Shown here: piece by piece, positions 1-9,119 of the stretch
Position numbering within the stretch: the stretch's first letter is position 1
Layout of the letters: each line of letters begins with the position of its first letter
Notes under the pieces: model-generated
The model's input: only the letters and a program-made list of their open reading frames with translations
Told to the model about the DNA's origin: nothing
Database searches by the model: none
Made by a program: the position numbers and the translations under genes
DNA from: Occultella gossypii
GTDB taxonomy: Bacteria; Actinomycetota; Actinomycetes; Actinomycetales; Beutenbergiaceae
Direction of reading: 5' to 3'
DNA: 61,780 nucleotides
Assembly: GCF_019947135.1 (NCBI RefSeq)
Contig: NZ_JAGSHT010000031.1
Location: 1 to 61,780, forward strand

Positions 1-185
1 CCACCCAAAGGCAGCCACAAGCACCGACACTACGAAGCAACCCCCACCACAACCAAAGCTGCAATGGAAGCCGATTCAAAACCCGGCCCGACCAGCCATC
101 TGGCACAACTGGTCAAACCAAATAAACAAACTATTCGGCATCGATTATATGACACACTGTTGAGTTCTCAAGGAGCGGACGCGCA
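1..185 (-). promoter_or_regulatory. Leader of an rRNA operon (16S gene beyond the left edge)
   Basis: On the minus strand this stretch is much richer in A+T than the rest of the window. It contains CTTGAGAACTCAACAGTGTG at 172-153, which resembles the box-A antitermination element of actinobacterial rRNA leaders. T-rich sequence follows toward the left edge. Two tandem promoters lie just upstream (228-257 and 429-457). From family knowledge this combination precedes 16S rRNA. The 16S start itself (GAGAGTTTGATC-type sequence) is not inside the window, so the gene is inferred to begin just to the left. A TATAAT at 149-144, 16 bp after TTGAGA, could be a further promoter or chance. Confidence 0.65.
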
Positions 186-227
186 CCAACCCAGACCCGC
201 TAAGATCCTCGCTGGGGCAACCTCTCT

Positions 228-257
228 ACCCTAGCCCAGCTTGTCCGTGTCTTCCAA
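228..257 (-). promoter_or_regulatory. Probable rRNA operon promoter, proximal (P2)
   Basis: The minus strand carries TTGGAA (257-252), an 18-bp spacer and TAGGGT (233-228), pointing toward the box-A-like leader. Just downstream is GTTGCCCC, also present after the distal promoter, suggesting two related tandem promoters. No start site has been measured. Confidence 0.5.
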
Positions 258-428
258 ATCGAGCACCGGCCGTATTGCACCGACACCGATCGTCTGACCG
301 ATCGAACTGAGTTCCGGTTCCTGGCCTTCCAGGCGCTTCGCGCCGGCCGGACCGGATCCAGGGGCTGCCTGACCGGGGACTGGCCACCTCTCGGTGTCCG
401 TTCCTCCCTGTCGGGGCAACGAGATGTA

Positions 429-457
429 ACACTACGCGGATCGGGGGTAGTGGTCAA
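429..457 (-). promoter_or_regulatory. Probable rRNA operon promoter, distal (P1)
   Basis: The minus strand carries TTGACC (457-452), a 17-bp spacer and TAGTGT (434-429), a good match to an actinobacterial housekeeping sigma promoter. GTTGCCCC follows the predicted start, as it does after P2. The 458-625 stretch back to def holds no convincing gene. Confidence 0.6.
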
Positions 458-625
458 ATCATGGTCGAGCGGCCCGAATGCGCGCGGATGAACCTTGCTC
501 TGGCCTCGGCGGGCTGTCAGGAACGGCAGGATTCCGCCGTTCTGGCCGCGCGGGGTGCGGCTCCGGCAGCGCGTCGGGGCGGAATCTGTCGGCACCCCGG
601 ACCGGTCCGTGTGGGGCGGAACACA

Positions 626-1285
626 TCACGGGTTGATGAGGTCGAATCCCAGCGCCTCGGCGGCTGCGGTCGGGTGCGCCGGCCCGGCCCAACGGCCGGC
701 CAGGCTCTCGTGCGCCAACGACCTCGGCTCGGCGCGGTCGAGGTAGAGCTCGCCGGCGAGGTGATCGGTCTCGTGCTGGACGATCCGCGCCGGCCACCCG
801 TGTAGGACCTCGTCGATCGGTGTGCCCTCGGGAGTCTGGGCACGCAGCCGAACCGTGCGCCATCGCCGTCGGACGGCCAGCCATCCCGGGATCGAGAGAC
901 AGCCCTCGTAGAACGCGGCGACGTCGGTGCCGACCGGTTCGTAGGTGGGGTTCGCCAAGATCATCGGCGGGCACGGCCGCCGGTCCCGCGCGTCCGCGAC
1001 CGCCGGGTCGGTGGCCCCCGTGTCCTCGATGACGGCGAGCGCCAGCGGCAGCCCGATCTGAGGAGCCGCCAGGCCGACCCCTGGGGCCGCGTGCATCGTA
1101 CGGAACATCGCCGCGACCAGCTCGTTGCGCAGTCCCGGGTCCAGGTCGCCCCGGTAGGGCAGGGCGCGGCGCCGAAGGACGGGATCGCCGGCCCGCACGA
1201 TCGGCAGGACGCCGTCCTCGGCGCGCTCGAGCAACTCCCCGACCCGCGCCGCCAACGAGTCTGTGGCCCTCGGCCCTTCGGTCAT
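626..1285 (-). CDS. def: Peptide deformylase
   Basis: This enzyme removes the formyl group from the initiator methionine of nascent proteins in the cytoplasm. All three signature motifs are present in 219 residues: GVGLAAPQ near residue 69, EGCLS with the metal-binding Cys near 129, and QHETDH with the two metal-binding His (about 171 and 175) and the catalytic Glu between them. The ATG start lies 4 bp after the glmM stop, so it is probably translated with glmM. The product acts just ahead of methionine aminopeptidase (map), also in this window. The roughly 20-residue N-terminal extension before the fold is common in actinobacteria. Confidence 0.96.
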   Translation of the reverse strand: MTEGPRATDSLAARVGELLERAEDGVLPIVRAGDPVLRRRALPYRGDLDPGLRNELVAAMFRTMHAAPGVGLAAPQIGLPLALAVIEDTGATDPAVADARDRRPCPPMILANPTYEPVGTDVAAFYEGCLSIPGWLAVRRRWRTVRLRAQTPEGTPIDEVLHGWPARIVQHETDHLAGELYLDRAEPRSLAHESLAGRWAGPAHPTAAAEALGFDLINP

Positions 1286-1289
1286 CGAC

Positions 1290-2642
1290 TCATGCGAGCG
1301 CGAGCCTGGTGAGGACCACGTCGCTGAGCGTGCGCGCCTCGGTGTCCGCCTGCTCCTGGTTGGCGGCTTCCACCATCACCCGCACCAGGGGCTCCGTCCC
1401 GGAGGAGCGCAGCAGCACCCGCCCGGTGTCGCCGAGCCGTTCCTGTGCGGCGCTGACTGCGGCCGAAACACCCTCATCGGAGTTCACGCGGGACTTGTCC
1501 ACGCCGGGCACGTTGATCAGGACCTGAGGCAGCCGCTGGATCGCAGAGGCGAGGTCCGCGAGGGTGCGACCGGTGGCTGCCACCCGGGCGGCGAGGTGCA
1601 GCCCGGTCAGGATCCCGTCACCGGTGGTCGCGTGATCGGACATGATCACGTGACCGGACTGCTCCCCACCGAGGCTGAACCCGCCGGCTCGCATGGCTTC
1701 CAGCACGTAACGGTCTCCGACGCCGGTCTGCTCGGTGCGGATCCCCGCCTCCCGCATCGCCAGGATCAGGCCGAGGTTGCTCATCACGGTGACGACCAGG
1801 GTGTTCTGGGCCAGCCGCCCCTCCTCGGCCAGTGCCAGCGCAAGCAGGCCCATGATCTGGTCGCCATCGACCAGGGCGCCGGTGTGGTCGACCGCGAGGC
1901 ATCGGTCGGCGTCTCCGTCGTACGCGACCCCGAGGTGGGATTCGGACGCCACCACGGCGGCCTGGAGCTGCTCGGGATGCGTCGAGCCACACTTCTCGTT
2001 GATGTTGCGACCATCGGGTGAGGCGTTGATGACCACGACGTCGGCCCCCGCGGCCCGGAGCACGTCGGGGCCCACCTGGCTGGCGGCGCCGTTCGCGCAG
2101 TCGACCGCGATCCGCAGACCCGAGAGGTCGTGGCCGATCGTGCCCAGCAGGTGCTGCACGTACCGGTCACCGCCCAGGCCACGGTCGTGCGTGATGCGAC
2201 CGACGTCGGCGCCCGTGGGCAGTTCCCAGTCCCTACCGAGCTGGGCCTCGATGGCGTCCTCGACAGCATCGTCGAGCTTGACGCCGCCGCGCGCGAAGAA
2301 CTTGATGCCGTTGTCCGCCATCGGGTTGTGCGAAGCCGAGATCATGACGGCGAGGTCCGCGTTCTCGGCGGCGGTCAGGTAGGCCACAGCCGGCGTCGGG
2401 AGAACCCCGAGGTCCTCGGTGTCCACCCCGGCGCTGGCCAGTCCGGCGATCACGGCGGCCGAGAGGAACTGTCCGGAGACACGCGGGTCGCGGCCCACGA
2501 TCGCGTGCGGGCGGCGGTCGGCGAAGGTTCCGCGTTCACCCAGCACGTGCGCGGCGGCCGTGCCCAACTGCAGCGCGAGTTCGGCAGTCACCTCCCGGTT
2601 CGCAAGTCCCCGCACCCCATCGGTGCCGAAAAGTCGTGCCAT
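1290..2642 (-). CDS. glmM: Phosphoglucosamine mutase
   Basis: It converts glucosamine-6-phosphate to glucosamine-1-phosphate, feeding UDP-GlcNAc and peptidoglycan synthesis. The 450-residue protein begins [12 protein letters not shown]. It has the phosphoserine loop ISASHNP (about 101-107), the Mg-binding loop DGDADRC, the sugar-specificity motif GEQSGH and the C-terminal phosphate-binding SSGTEP. I chose the ATG at 2642 because an AGAGAGG-like ribosome-binding site precedes it and it matches family N-termini; a longer reading frame exists but extends into the upstream terminator. It follows rplM and rpsI, the usual actinobacterial order, and def follows. Confidence 0.97.
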   Translation of the reverse strand: MARLFGTDGVRGLANREVTAELALQLGTAAAHVLGERGTFADRRPHAIVGRDPRVSGQFLSAAVIAGLASAGVDTEDLGVLPTPAVAYLTAAENADLAVMISASHNPMADNGIKFFARGGVKLDDAVEDAIEAQLGRDWELPTGADVGRITHDRGLGGDRYVQHLLGTIGHDLSGLRIAVDCANGAASQVGPDVLRAAGADVVVINASPDGRNINEKCGSTHPEQLQAAVVASESHLGVAYDGDADRCLAVDHTGALVDGDQIMGLLALALAEEGRLAQNTLVVTVMSNLGLILAMREAGIRTEQTGVGDRYVLEAMRAGGFSLGGEQSGHVIMSDHATTGDGILTGLHLAARVAATGRTLADLASAIQRLPQVLINVPGVDKSRVNSDEGVSAAVSAAQERLGDTGRVLLRSSGTEPLVRVMVEAANQEQADTEARTLSDVVLTRLALA

Positions 2643-2691
2643 GGCTCTGCCTCTCTCTGCTGCCGACGCCGCGCCCGTGGGGCGACATGAC

Positions 2692-2731
2692 ATCGGCCCC
2701 GAACGGACCACAGGGGTCGTTCGGGGCCGAT
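2692..2731 (-). terminator. Hairpin between rpsI and glmM
   Basis: A perfect 14-bp inverted repeat (2692-2705 with 2718-2731) with a 12-nt loop lies just after the rpsI stop on the minus strand. There is no T-run, so it may be a U-less terminator or a processing/attenuation hairpin that lowers glmM-def expression relative to rplM-rpsI. Confidence 0.6.
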
Positions 2732-2747
2732 GGTAGTACTGCGCCGA

Positions 2748-3242
2748 TCAGCGCTTGGAGTACTGGGGGGCCTTACGGGCCTTCTTGAGACCGGCCTTCT
2801 TACGCTCGGTGACCCGGGCGTCGCGGGTGAGGAAACCAGCCCGCTTGAGCGTGGCGCGGTTGGACTCGCCGTCGATCTCGTTCAGCGCCCGCGCGATCGC
2901 CAGGCGCAGCGCGCCAGCCTGGCCGGACACCCCGCCGCCGGTGATGCGTGCGACGACGTCGAAGCGGCCGGTGAGGTCGAGCAGAGTGAACGGTGCGCCC
3001 ACGAGCTGCTGGTGCAGCTTGTTCGGGAAGTACTCCTCGAGGGTGCGGCCGTTGACCTTCCAGGTCCCGGTGCCAGGAACCAGCCGCACGCGGGCGATGG
3101 CCTCCTTGCGGCGGCCGAGGGCTGCGCCAGGGGCGGTCAGGGAGCGGCCGGCGCCGGTGGTCGCGGCAGCGGTGGTCTCGGTGGTGTACGACGAGGGGGC
3201 TTCGCCCTCGAGCTCGTCGATCTCAGTGATGGTCTCGGACAC
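2748..3242 (-). CDS. rpsI: 30S ribosomal protein S9
   Basis: S9 (uS9) sits in the 30S head, and its C-terminal tail reaches the P-site tRNA; the tail here ends in the conserved SKR. The GTG start at 3242 is supported by an AGGAGA ribosome-binding site and gives 164 residues. The first 38 or so form a Glu/Thr/Ala-rich extension typical of actinobacterial S9, and the conserved body begins at [12 protein letters not shown]. It follows rplM by 43 bp, and the two are certainly cotranscribed. Confidence 0.97.
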   Translation of the reverse strand: MSETITEIDELEGEAPSSYTTETTAAATTGAGRSLTAPGAALGRRKEAIARVRLVPGTGTWKVNGRTLEEYFPNKLHQQLVGAPFTLLDLTGRFDVVARITGGGVSGQAGALRLAIARALNEIDGESNRATLKRAGFLTRDARVTERKKAGLKKARKAPQYSKR

Positions 3243-3285
3243 GATTCTCCTAAGTTCTTCTTCGCGGCAGTAAGCGCGGGGCGCG

Positions 3286-3729
3286 TTACTGCGCGACCTG
3301 GGTGATCTCGAAGGTCGTGGGCTGCTGCGCCGAGTGCGGGTGCTCCCCACCGGCGTAGACCTTCAACTTGCGCATCTGGGCGCGGCCCAGGCGGGTCTTG
3401 GGGATCATGCCCCGGACGGCCATCTCGACGGCCCGCTCGGGGTGCTTCTCAAGCAGCTCGGCGTAGTTCGTCGCCCGCAGACCACCCGGGTAGCCGGAGT
3501 GGCGGTAGGCGAGCTTGTTCTCCCGCTTCGCACCGGTCAGCGCGATCTTCTCCGCGTTGATGACGATGACGAAGTCGCCACCGTCCACGTGCGGGGCGAA
3601 GGTGGCCTTGTGCTTGCCCCGGAGCAAGGTGGCGACCTGGGTGGCCAAGCGGCCGAGGACGACGTCGGCAGCGTCAATGACGTACCAATTGCGCTCGGTC
3701 TCGCCTGCCTTGGGGGTGTACGTACGCAC
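3286..3729 (-). CDS. rplM: 50S ribosomal protein L13
   Basis: L13 (uL13) is an early assembly protein of the 50S subunit. The 147-residue length is exactly that of the family, with the conserved body [16 protein letters not shown] near the start and the [18 protein letters not shown] segment toward the C-terminus. The GTG start at 3729 (VRTYTPK) fits known actinobacterial N-termini and has a GAAGG upstream. It is first gene of rplM-rpsI(-glmM-def), with a promoter at 3914-3943 and a leader of about 180 nt. Confidence 0.97.
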   Translation of the reverse strand: MRTYTPKAGETERNWYVIDAADVVLGRLATQVATLLRGKHKATFAPHVDGGDFVIVINAEKIALTGAKRENKLAYRHSGYPGGLRATNYAELLEKHPERAVEMAVRGMIPKTRLGRAQMRKLKVYAGGEHPHSAQQPTTFEITQVAQ

Positions 3730-3913
3730 GGTCGTAGCCTTCGTTTCTCTGCTGGTCTGCTTGCGGCACGCTGCCTGCCCCCTCGGCCCCTCGCGGGGCG
3801 CGGACACACAGTGGACCGGATGGTCACTTCGGTGGTTGGTGAGCGTCATCATCACGCGCGATGCGGTGAGTGGGAGGCACCGACCAGCGAACGCGGACGC
3901 ACAACGACTCCAC

Positions 3914-3943
3914 AGAGTACTCCGAGCGTGCCGTCACGGTCAA
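3914..3943 (-). promoter_or_regulatory. Probable rplM promoter
   Basis: The minus strand has TTGACC (3943-3938), an 18-bp spacer and TACTCT (3919-3914). The same layout, TTTGAC, 18 bp, TACTCTG, occurs before rpsL at 40252-40281, which raises confidence in both. The remaining sequence 3730-3913 is the rplM leader. Confidence 0.6.
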
Positions 3944-4002
3944 AGCGAGATGGGTCACGGCCGGAGCGACGTTCGTCACGCCGCGGTCGCGGTAGCCACA
4001 GT

Positions 4003-5685
4003 TCAGCGGCGCCGGAGCGCTCCGTCATCGGACCATACCGGTTCATCGGTCTCCACCACCCGCCCGTCAGCCCGCACCTGCAGGAACCTGTCGAAGGTCC
4101 GGGTGAACCACCGGTCGTGGGTCACCGCGATAACCGTGCCCTCGAACGCCGTCAGGCCCGCCTCCAGCGCCTGCGCGGAATGCAGGTCCAGGTTGTCCGT
4201 GGGCTCGTCGAGCAGCAGCAGGGTCGCGCCGGCGAGCTCCAGCAGCAGGATCTGCAGCCGGGCAACCTGCCCACCGGACAGCGTCTCCACCCGCTGCTCG
4301 GCGGCGGCCGCAAGTTCGTAGCGGTCGAGCACCCGGCCGGCCTGCTCCCGCGGGATGCCGTGCCTGCGCCCCTCACCGCGGCCGAGGATCTCCACGAGCG
4401 TGCGGCCGACGAGCGCCGGCGGCAGCGCCTGCTGCGTGAACCAGCCGGGCAGCACGCGGGAGCCGAGCACCGCGCGCCCGGTGTGCGCGACCGGGGCGGG
4501 CAGCACGTCGGTGACCGGTCGGTGCTCCACGTCGGGGTCGCTGCCGCCGCCGGCCAGCAGCCGCAGCAGGTGGGACTTGCCGGTGCCGTTCGCGCCGAGC
4601 ACCGCGACGCGCTCGCCGAACCAGATCTCGAGGTCGAAGGGCTGCGTGAGCCCGTCCAGCGCGAGCCCGGTGCACACCACCGCCCGTTTGGCCGTGCGGC
4701 CGCCGGTCAGCCGCATGGTCACGCGCTGGTCCTTGGTGACCTCCTGCGGTGGCCCGACCTGCTCGAACTTCTCCAACCTCGTCCGGGCCGCCTGGTACCG
4801 CGAGGCCATATCGGCGTTGTAGGCCGCCTTCTGCTTGTACATCAGCATCTGGGTCCGCAGTTTCTGATGCTCCTCGTCCCATCGGCGGCGCAGGTCCTCC
4901 AACCGGGCCATCCGGTCGATGCGCGCCTGGGCGTAGTTCGCGAAGCCTCCTCCGTGGATCCATGCCGTGGAACCGGTGCCGGCCGGCTCCAGCGTCACGA
5001 TCTGCGTGGCGGTCGCGGCCAGCAGCTCCCGGTCGTGGCTGATGTAGAGGACGGCCTTGCCACTGGCCCGCAACTGCTCCTCGAGCCAGCGTTTGGCTGG
5101 TACGTCAAGGGAGTTGTCCGGCTCGTCGAGCACCAGGATGTCGGCCGGCCCGCGTAGCAGTGCGGTGAGTACGAGGCGCTTCGCCTCACCCCCGGAGAGG
5201 CTGTCCGCGCGGCGCCACTGCGCACGCTCGTAGGGCTGTGCGAGTACGGCCATGCACATCTCGTCCCACTCGGCCTCGAGCTGGTACCCGCCGACGTCGG
5301 CCCAGTCGGCGAGGGCCTGCGCGTAGGCGAGCTGGGTGGGCTCGTCGTCGGCGAGCATCATCGCCTCCTCGGCGGCCTCGATGCGGCGCGCGACGGCGGC
5401 GGGTACCGGCGGGGCGTGCTCGACGAGCAGGTCCCGCACGGTGCGCTCGTCCGAGTCGCGACCTACCCACTGGTCCATGACCGCGAGCGACCCGGAATGC
5501 GTCACCGTGCCGGCATGCGGCGCCGATCGTCCGGTCGCGATCCGCAGGAGGGTCGACTTGCCGGCCCCGTTCGGGCCGATGAGGGCCATCCGGGCCCCCT
5601 CGCCGACGCGCATCGAGACGTCGTCGAGCAGGACCCGGCCGTCCGGGAGACTAAAGCCGATCCCGGCCAGTTCGAGGTGTGCCAC
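4003..5685 (-). CDS. ABC-F family ATP-binding protein
   Basis: This soluble protein carries two ABC ATPase domains fused in tandem and no membrane segment, as in the ABC-F family, whose members act at the ribosome (translation factors or antibiotic protection). Domain 1 has GPNGAGKST, SGGEAKRL and DEPDNSLDVP. Domain 2 has GANGTGKSH, SGGQVARL and DEPTDNLD. The linker between them is Arg/Lys/Glu-rich and probably coiled coil (RLEDLRRRWDEEHQKLRTQM region). GTG at 5685 gives 560 residues and a normal N-terminus (VAHLEL); the open frame continues upstream but without family similarity. The Walker B region of domain 1 reads DEPDNSLD rather than the usual DEPTNHLD, as in an actinobacterial subgroup. 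Whether it is regulatory or a resistance factor cannot be told. Confidence 0.9.
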   Translation of the reverse strand: MAHLELAGIGFSLPDGRVLLDDVSMRVGEGARMALIGPNGAGKSTLLRIATGRSAPHAGTVTHSGSLAVMDQWVGRDSDERTVRDLLVEHAPPVPAAVARRIEAAEEAMMLADDEPTQLAYAQALADWADVGGYQLEAEWDEMCMAVLAQPYERAQWRRADSLSGGEAKRLVLTALLRGPADILVLDEPDNSLDVPAKRWLEEQLRASGKAVLYISHDRELLAATATQIVTLEPAGTGSTAWIHGGGFANYAQARIDRMARLEDLRRRWDEEHQKLRTQMLMYKQKAAYNADMASRYQAARTRLEKFEQVGPPQEVTKDQRVTMRLTGGRTAKRAVVCTGLALDGLTQPFDLEIWFGERVAVLGANGTGKSHLLRLLAGGGSDPDVEHRPVTDVLPAPVAHTGRAVLGSRVLPGWFTQQALPPALVGRTLVEILGRGEGRRHGIPREQAGRVLDRYELAAAAEQRVETLSGGQVARLQILLLELAGATLLLLDEPTDNLDLHSAQALEAGLTAFEGTVIAVTHDRWFTRTFDRFLQVRADGRVVETDEPVWSDDGALRRR

Positions 5686-5840
5686 GGACCCAGCATGCTG
5701 CCCGGGCGGCCGGCGAGCCAACCTGATTCCGCCTCCGACGGCCGGGGCGGACCGGAGCGGGCGGGCCGACCACCTCGGGAACCGTCCCGGGTCCGGGCGG
5801 ATCTGGTGCGCACTCGGCCCGGAGGTGCCAGTCTGAGGGT

Positions 5841-6386
5841 ATGAGCGGAACCGAGGAGACCCCAGGCACCAGCACCGATCCCGAGCTGCCCGGCGAGGGT
5901 GACAACGATCAGCTGGCGCGTGAGGACATGCTCGAGTCGCGGGCGGTGGATGATCTGCTCGACGAGGGCTACTCGCCGCCGGAGCGCGATCGAAACAACC
6001 ACTGGGGTGAGACGGCCTACGAGGAGTCCCGCGGAGAGAGCCACGACCAGCAGCTCGCCCAGGAGCGACCGGAGGCCTGGCAGGAGCGCGGTGCGACCGA
6101 GTACCGCCAGGCCGACCGGGCCGGCCGGCTCGAGGACGTCCGGGACGGTTCCCGCGAGCAGGACGGCTGGGGTCGCGACGCGGGCGTGGCGGGCGGCGCC
6201 GCCTCCGCCGAGGAGGCGGCGATGCACATCGTGGTCGGCGAAGATGAGGACGCGGACGGCGAGCCCGATCCCGAGGGCGTGGTCGCCTACGTGCGCGGTG
6301 ATGAGGACGGTCTGCCGGACCAGGACCGTCCGGACCGCGATGACGAGGACGACGACGAGGGCGGACCCGGTCGCCGTCGCCATTGA
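5841..6386 (+). CDS. DUF5709 family protein
   Basis: A 181-residue hydrophilic, strongly acidic protein of unknown function. LLDEGYSPPER followed by HDQQLAQERPE and a later GRLEDV segment match the actinobacterial DUF5709 pattern as I know it. The C-terminus is a run of Asp/Glu ending in Arg residues. There is no signal peptide or membrane segment, and it is likely disordered or nucleic-acid-like in behaviour. It is a single gene between the divergent ABC-F gene and the convergent truA. No function can be assigned. Confidence 0.8.
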   Translation: MSGTEETPGTSTDPELPGEGDNDQLAREDMLESRAVDDLLDEGYSPPERDRNNHWGETAYEESRGESHDQQLAQERPEAWQERGATEYRQADRAGRLEDVRDGSREQDGWGRDAGVAGGAASAEEAAMHIVVGEDEDADGEPDPEGVVAYVRGDEDGLPDQDRPDRDDEDDDEGGPGRRRH

Positions 6387-6395
6387 CCGAGCCGG

Positions 6396-7361
6396 TCAGA
6401 CCGGCCCGGAGGGCCGGTTCGGCAAGGTGCGGACCGCCCGGGAGACGCGCGCACGCTCCGCGAGTTCGCCGTCGGGCGGGTAGGCGACCTCCTCGAGGGT
6501 GAGCCCGCGCGCCGGGGCGACCGTGACGCGCGGATCGCGTCGGGCCGCGGCAAGGATCAACGAGGGCCAGTCCGGCTCGGCGCGCCCCTCCCCCACGACC
6601 AGGCACCCGCCGACCAGCGCCCGCACCATCGAGTGACAGAACGCATCGGCGCGCACGCGGGCCTCGACGAGCCCGGACTCGGGGTCCCGGTGCCACCCGA
6701 ACTCCTGCAGCGTCCGGATGGTCGTGGCCCCTCGGCGGGGCTTGCAGTACGACGCGAAGTCGTGTTCGCCGACGAGGGCGCGGGCTGCTGCATCCATCGC
6801 GTCGACGTCGAGTTCGCGCTTGTGCCAGGTCACGCCGGTGCGGGACAGCGGATCCCGGTCGCCGATCCGGTCGACGAGCCGGTAGCAGTAGCGTCGCCAG
6901 ATCGCCGAGAACCTGGCGTCGAAGCCGGCGGGGGCTGGCGCGACGGACCGCACCACGATGTCCGGCGCGAGTACGGCCATCAGCCTCCGAGCGAGCGCCA
7001 CCCCGGGAGTCCGGTCGCTGCGTCCGGGGGTCGCCTCCCAGGCACCCCGGGGCAGATCCACGTGTGCGACCTGGCCGCGGGCGTGCACGCCCGCGTCGGT
7101 CCGGCCGGCGACCGTCAGCCGAGGGAGGTCCGGCAGCCGCAGCACCCGGGCGAGCGCGGCTTCGATGTCACCTTGGACGGTCCGCTGGCCGGGTTGGATG
7201 GCCCAGCCGGCGAGGTCGGTACCGTCGTAGGCGACGTCGAGCCGCACGCGCACGACGGCGTCGCTCGCCGGTGCGGGTCGCTCGCCGCCTGCGGGGGTCG
7301 GCTCGGGCGCCGGCGCAGTCGCGCGGTCCGGCGGGTTCGGGGCGTCGCTGTCTGGAAACAC
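6396..7361 (-). CDS. truA: tRNA pseudouridine synthase A (positions 38-40)
   Basis: TruA isomerises uridines 38-40 in the anticodon arm of many tRNAs. The catalytic motif GRTDAGVHA with its Asp lies near residue 87, and AYDGTDLAGWA opens the conserved fold. A Pro/Ala-rich stretch of about 35 residues precedes that fold; the GTG start at 7361 was taken, but a start nearer VVRVRLD is possible. truA usually follows rplQ directly in actinobacteria; here a hydrolase and a plus-strand kinase lie between them. Its 3' end faces the DUF5709 gene, 9 bp apart. Confidence 0.94.
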   Translation of the reverse strand: MFPDSDAPNPPDRATAPAPEPTPAGGERPAPASDAVVRVRLDVAYDGTDLAGWAIQPGQRTVQGDIEAALARVLRLPDLPRLTVAGRTDAGVHARGQVAHVDLPRGAWEATPGRSDRTPGVALARRLMAVLAPDIVVRSVAPAPAGFDARFSAIWRRYCYRLVDRIGDRDPLSRTGVTWHKRELDVDAMDAAARALVGEHDFASYCKPRRGATTIRTLQEFGWHRDPESGLVEARVRADAFCHSMVRALVGGCLVVGEGRAEPDWPSLILAAARRDPRVTVAPARGLTLEEVAYPPDGELAERARVSRAVRTLPNRPSGPV

Positions 7362-7404
7362 GCCCCAAGTCCATCACGACCGGGGCGAAGGTAGAGTCAC
7401 GCTC

Positions 7405-8166
7405 GTGCAGGACACACCAGCGACGCTGGCGGTCGATTGTGGCGGAGGCGGCATCAAGGCGTCGGTGCTCGACGCCGCCGGGACCATGCACGCCCAACCG
7501 GTCCGTGCGGCCACGCCCTACCCGTTGCCCCCGGAGCGTCTCCTCTCGCTCATCGCGGACCTCGCGGGCCGGCTCCCCCCGGCCGGCCGGGTGACGGTCG
7601 GCATGCCCGGGATGATTCGGCACGGCGTGGTGGTCCACACGCCGCACTACGTCACGAAGGCCGGTCCGCGGACCCGGGTCCTGCCGGAGCTCGTGACCGC
7701 CTGGTCCGGGTTCGACATGAGGGCCGCGATCAGCGCGGAGCTCGACCTGCCGGCCCTCGTCCTCAACGACGCGGAGGTCCACGGTGCCGGGGTGATCGCC
7801 GGAGCCGGCCTGGAGCTGATGCTCACGTTCGGTACCGGGCTCGGCAACGCCGTGTTCGACGGCGGCATGCTCGCCCCGCACCAGGAGCTCTCCCAGGGTC
7901 CGGTCCGGTGGGGCCTGACCTACGACGAGTACGTCGGTGAGCACGAGCGGCTCCGGCTCGGCGACTCGCAGTGGTCCCGTCGGATCCGCCGGGTCGTGGA
8001 CGCGCTGCGCCCCGTCTACCTCTGGGATCGGCTCTACATCGGCGGCGGGAACTCCCGTCGACTGACCCCGACCGTGCTCGAGAAGCTGGGCGACGACGTC
8101 GTGATCGTGCCCAACAGCGCCGGCATCATCGGTGGGGTGCGAGCCTGGTCGCTCCGGACCGAGTGA
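7405..8166 (+). CDS. ROK family kinase, PpgK (polyphosphate glucokinase)-like
   Basis: The 253-residue protein has an ATPase-fold phosphate loop (DCGGGGIKASVLD), a sugar-side LNDAEVHG containing the catalytic Asp, and LTFGTGLGNAVFDGG, all matching the PpgK branch of the ROK family, which phosphorylates glucose with polyphosphate or ATP. The usual E[FL]GH segment is changed (about residue 158 reads ELSQGP), and no zinc-binding Cys cluster is present, so the substrate may differ. The GTG start has no ribosome-binding site; TAGAGT lies 7 nt upstream (7392-7397), suggesting a leaderless message. It is divergent from truA. Confidence 0.8.
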   Translation: MQDTPATLAVDCGGGGIKASVLDAAGTMHAQPVRAATPYPLPPERLLSLIADLAGRLPPAGRVTVGMPGMIRHGVVVHTPHYVTKAGPRTRVLPELVTAWSGFDMRAAISAELDLPALVLNDAEVHGAGVIAGAGLELMLTFGTGLGNAVFDGGMLAPHQELSQGPVRWGLTYDEYVGEHERLRLGDSQWSRRIRRVVDALRPVYLWDRLYIGGGNSRRLTPTVLEKLGDDVVIVPNSAGIIGGVRAWSLRTE

Positions 8167-8179
8167 GCGGAACCACCGG

Positions 8180-8899
8180 TTACGCGGTGACGAGCCGGGT
8201 ACGTTCCACCAGCAGCCCGGTCAGCCGGGCGAACGCCTCGGGCCGGTCGAGGCTGACCAGGTGACCGGCGCGGGGAACCACACACAGCTGCGCGTACTGC
8301 GCGGCGGCCACGAAGCGACGCTCCTGGGTGCGGAAGTGGTCCCAGGCACCGTTCACGAACCAGATCGGTGCCTCGATGGCCGCCAGGTCGGCGAGCGTGT
8401 CCACCTCGTTCATCGCGGTCAGGGCCGGCCCCATGACGCCCCACGGCACGCCCCCGGCATTGACGTCACGGGCCGCGTCCTGGGAGAGCGTCAGCCGGGC
8501 CATGGTGTTGCCGATGAACCGGCCCCGGTCGGGTAGGGCCTCGATCGCGCCCGCGACCGCCCGATAGCCCGCCAGCGCGGCCCCACTGGGCTGGGTGCAG
8601 CACGACGCCGCGAGGATGGCCGCGGGCGGCTGCTCCGCTCGGGCCGCCCAGTGCAGTGCGATGTAGCCGCCCATGGACAGGCCGACCACGACGTGCGGTC
8701 CCGGCAGGTCCGCGACCGCCTCGTCGATGGCGGCCCGGGCGCCGGCGAGGGTGAACGGTTCGTCCATCCGGTTCCCGTGTGCGGGCAGGTCCACCGCGGC
8801 GACCCGGCGCCCGGCGGCCTCGTGCAGCTCGATCTGCCCGCGCCACATCGTGGCCGAGGTCCGGATGCCGTGCACGAAGATGATCGAGGGAGTGCTCAT
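8180..8899 (-). CDS. Alpha/beta hydrolase
   Basis: A 239-residue single-domain alpha/beta hydrolase. FVHGIRTSATMW provides the oxyanion hole, GLSMGG the nucleophilic Ser, NGAWDHF the acid Asp and RAGHLVSLDRPEAF the catalytic His. The substrate is unknown; size and motifs fit a small esterase/lactonase-type enzyme. I chose ATG at 8899 (MSTPSIIFVHG). No Shine-Dalgarno precedes it, but TACCCT (8911-8906) ends 6 nt before the ATG, which suggests a leaderless transcript. It lies downstream of the rplQ terminator, so it is probably independent of the alpha operon. Confidence 0.88.
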   Translation of the reverse strand: MSTPSIIFVHGIRTSATMWRGQIELHEAAGRRVAAVDLPAHGNRMDEPFTLAGARAAIDEAVADLPGPHVVVGLSMGGYIALHWAARAEQPPAAILAASCCTQPSGAALAGYRAVAGAIEALPDRGRFIGNTMARLTLSQDAARDVNAGGVPWGVMGPALTAMNEVDTLADLAAIEAPIWFVNGAWDHFRTQERRFVAAAQYAQLCVVPRAGHLVSLDRPEAFARLTGLLVERTRLVTA

Positions 8900-9013
8900 C
8901 GATCCAGGGTACGTGGGGCGAGTGCCCTGCGGGTCGGCGAGGCGGGGCAGGACTGCCCGGGCCCACCACGCCGCGAGGCACAGCCGGCTCTGCCGGCACC
9001 GCTGCGCACAAGG

Positions 9014-9059
9014 CGAGGGGCCCGCCACCAGGAGATCATCCTGGCCGGCGGGCCCCTCG
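9014..9059 (-). terminator. Terminator of the alpha operon (after rplQ)
   Basis: A 13-bp perfect stem (9014-9026 with 9047-9059) encloses a second 6-bp perfect stem (9028-9033 with 9039-9044). It lies about 60 bp past the rplQ stop on the minus strand. It has no T-run. Confidence 0.75.
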
Positions 9060-9119
9060 TTGGGACGGACGCGGCAGGTCGTGCCGCGACAGGTGTCCCA
9101 GTCCTCCGAAGAGGAGGTT

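Noticed and set aside
200-595. 131-codon minus-strand frame before the rRNA leader
   Set aside because: It covers both predicted rRNA promoters, has no recognisable motif and no ribosome-binding site.
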